From positions 865,501 through 929,500 of the forward strand of contig CP022705.1 of NCBI GenBank assembly GCA_003491285.1: 64,000 nt of DNA, given 5' to 3'. This document shows, piece after piece, positions 63,912-64,000 of this stretch. The position numbers were made by a program, and so were the translations under genes. Source of the DNA: Methanobacterium sp. BRmetb2. GTDB lineage: Archaea > Methanobacteriota > Methanobacteria > Methanobacteriales > Methanobacteriaceae. Under the pieces are notes generated by a model. It made no database searches and was not told where the DNA came from. It saw only the letters and a list, made by a program, of their open reading frames with translations. Position 1 is the first letter of the stretch. Each line of letters starts with the position of its first letter.

Positions 63912-63953
63912 GCTTCGTGTTTGGGCCTGCGAAATTTATAAAATCTATGATTT
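63865..63953 (+). repeat. Cluster of hairpin-forming inverted repeats
   Basis: TCAAAATC-TCC-GATTTTGA (63865-63883) is a perfect eight-base-pair hairpin. ACAAAAAAC-TTC-GTTTTTTTGT (63888-63909) directly follows. TTCG...CGAA (about 63913-63933) is a third, weaker one. Further copies of the words GATTTTGA and TTTCGAGG follow to the end of the window. This looks like a short dispersed palindromic element; other copies would be needed to prove it. Confidence 0.5.
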
Positions 63954-64000
63954 TTGAGGATTTTGAAGGAATTTTCGAGGGTTCTTTTTTTGTTTTTAAA

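Overview
The window looks like an AT-rich chromosome segment of a hydrogenotrophic methanogen of the Methanobacteriales, most likely a Methanobacterium species. The main evidence is a complete coenzyme F420-reducing [NiFe]-hydrogenase operon (frhADGB), a family B DNA polymerase that stops just after motif C (the split polymerase of this order), an archaeal RNase P RNA, an archaeal initiator tRNA, and an information-processing block (aIF2alpha, Nop10, S27e, L44e, a GINS protein, PCNA, TFS, RpoL). No insertion sequence, CRISPR array or prophage is visible. Assignments are from reading the sequence; no database search was possible.

Region 1 (1-34 kb) is accessory. It follows the polymerase fragment and holds small redox and modifying enzymes: flavodoxin-fold proteins, two EFR1-type flavodoxin/ferredoxin fusions plus a decayed third copy, an MDR oxidoreductase, metallo-beta-lactamase-fold hydrolases, alpha/beta hydrolases, GNAT acetyltransferases and four SAM methyltransferases. 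It also has two ABC exporters and many one-component regulators (ArsR-like, MarR, two PadR, HxlR), several with recognisable operator repeats beside them. One surface protein has a beta-helix and an Ig-like domain. A co-directional run at 27.6-33.2 kb joins a nicotinate phosphoribosyltransferase, a RibD-like reductase, a QW-repeat (terpene-cyclase-like) protein and two double-[4Fe-4S] proteins. Decay is visible here: a frameshifted ABC permease, a frameshifted and truncated double-cluster protein, and the EFR1 remnant.

Region 2 (34-43.5 kb) has larB and hypF, two nickel-related genes, diverging from one intergenic region with an inverted repeat, then a heat-shock block. In that block an ArsR-like regulator diverges from grpE-dnaK-dnaJ across a palindrome and a 22-bp direct repeat.

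Region 3 (43.5-53.5 kb) has RNase P RNA and initiator tRNA on the minus strand, a set of small membrane-anchored coiled-coil proteins, methionine aminopeptidase, frhADGB, a PepSY protein, a PAC2-family protein and two closely related tRNA-Arg genes.

Region 4 (53.5-63.4 kb) is the conserved replication, transcription and translation block on the minus strand, with endonuclease Q, a second PAC2 protein, a Nudix hydrolase, DUF99 and RpoL. The last few hundred bases hold a short ORF that runs into hairpin-forming repeats.

The most unusual observations are: (a) two genes with no ATG/GTG/TTG at the expected start but an ATA correctly spaced from a good Shine-Dalgarno sequence, with a third possible case; (b) an unlisted 31-residue cysteine-containing protein gene whose upstream region shares a perfect 19-bp operator-like sequence with an HxlR regulator gene 1 kb away; (c) a gene-start-sized duplication of an EFR1 gene; (d) a lysine-rich tail on RpoL.
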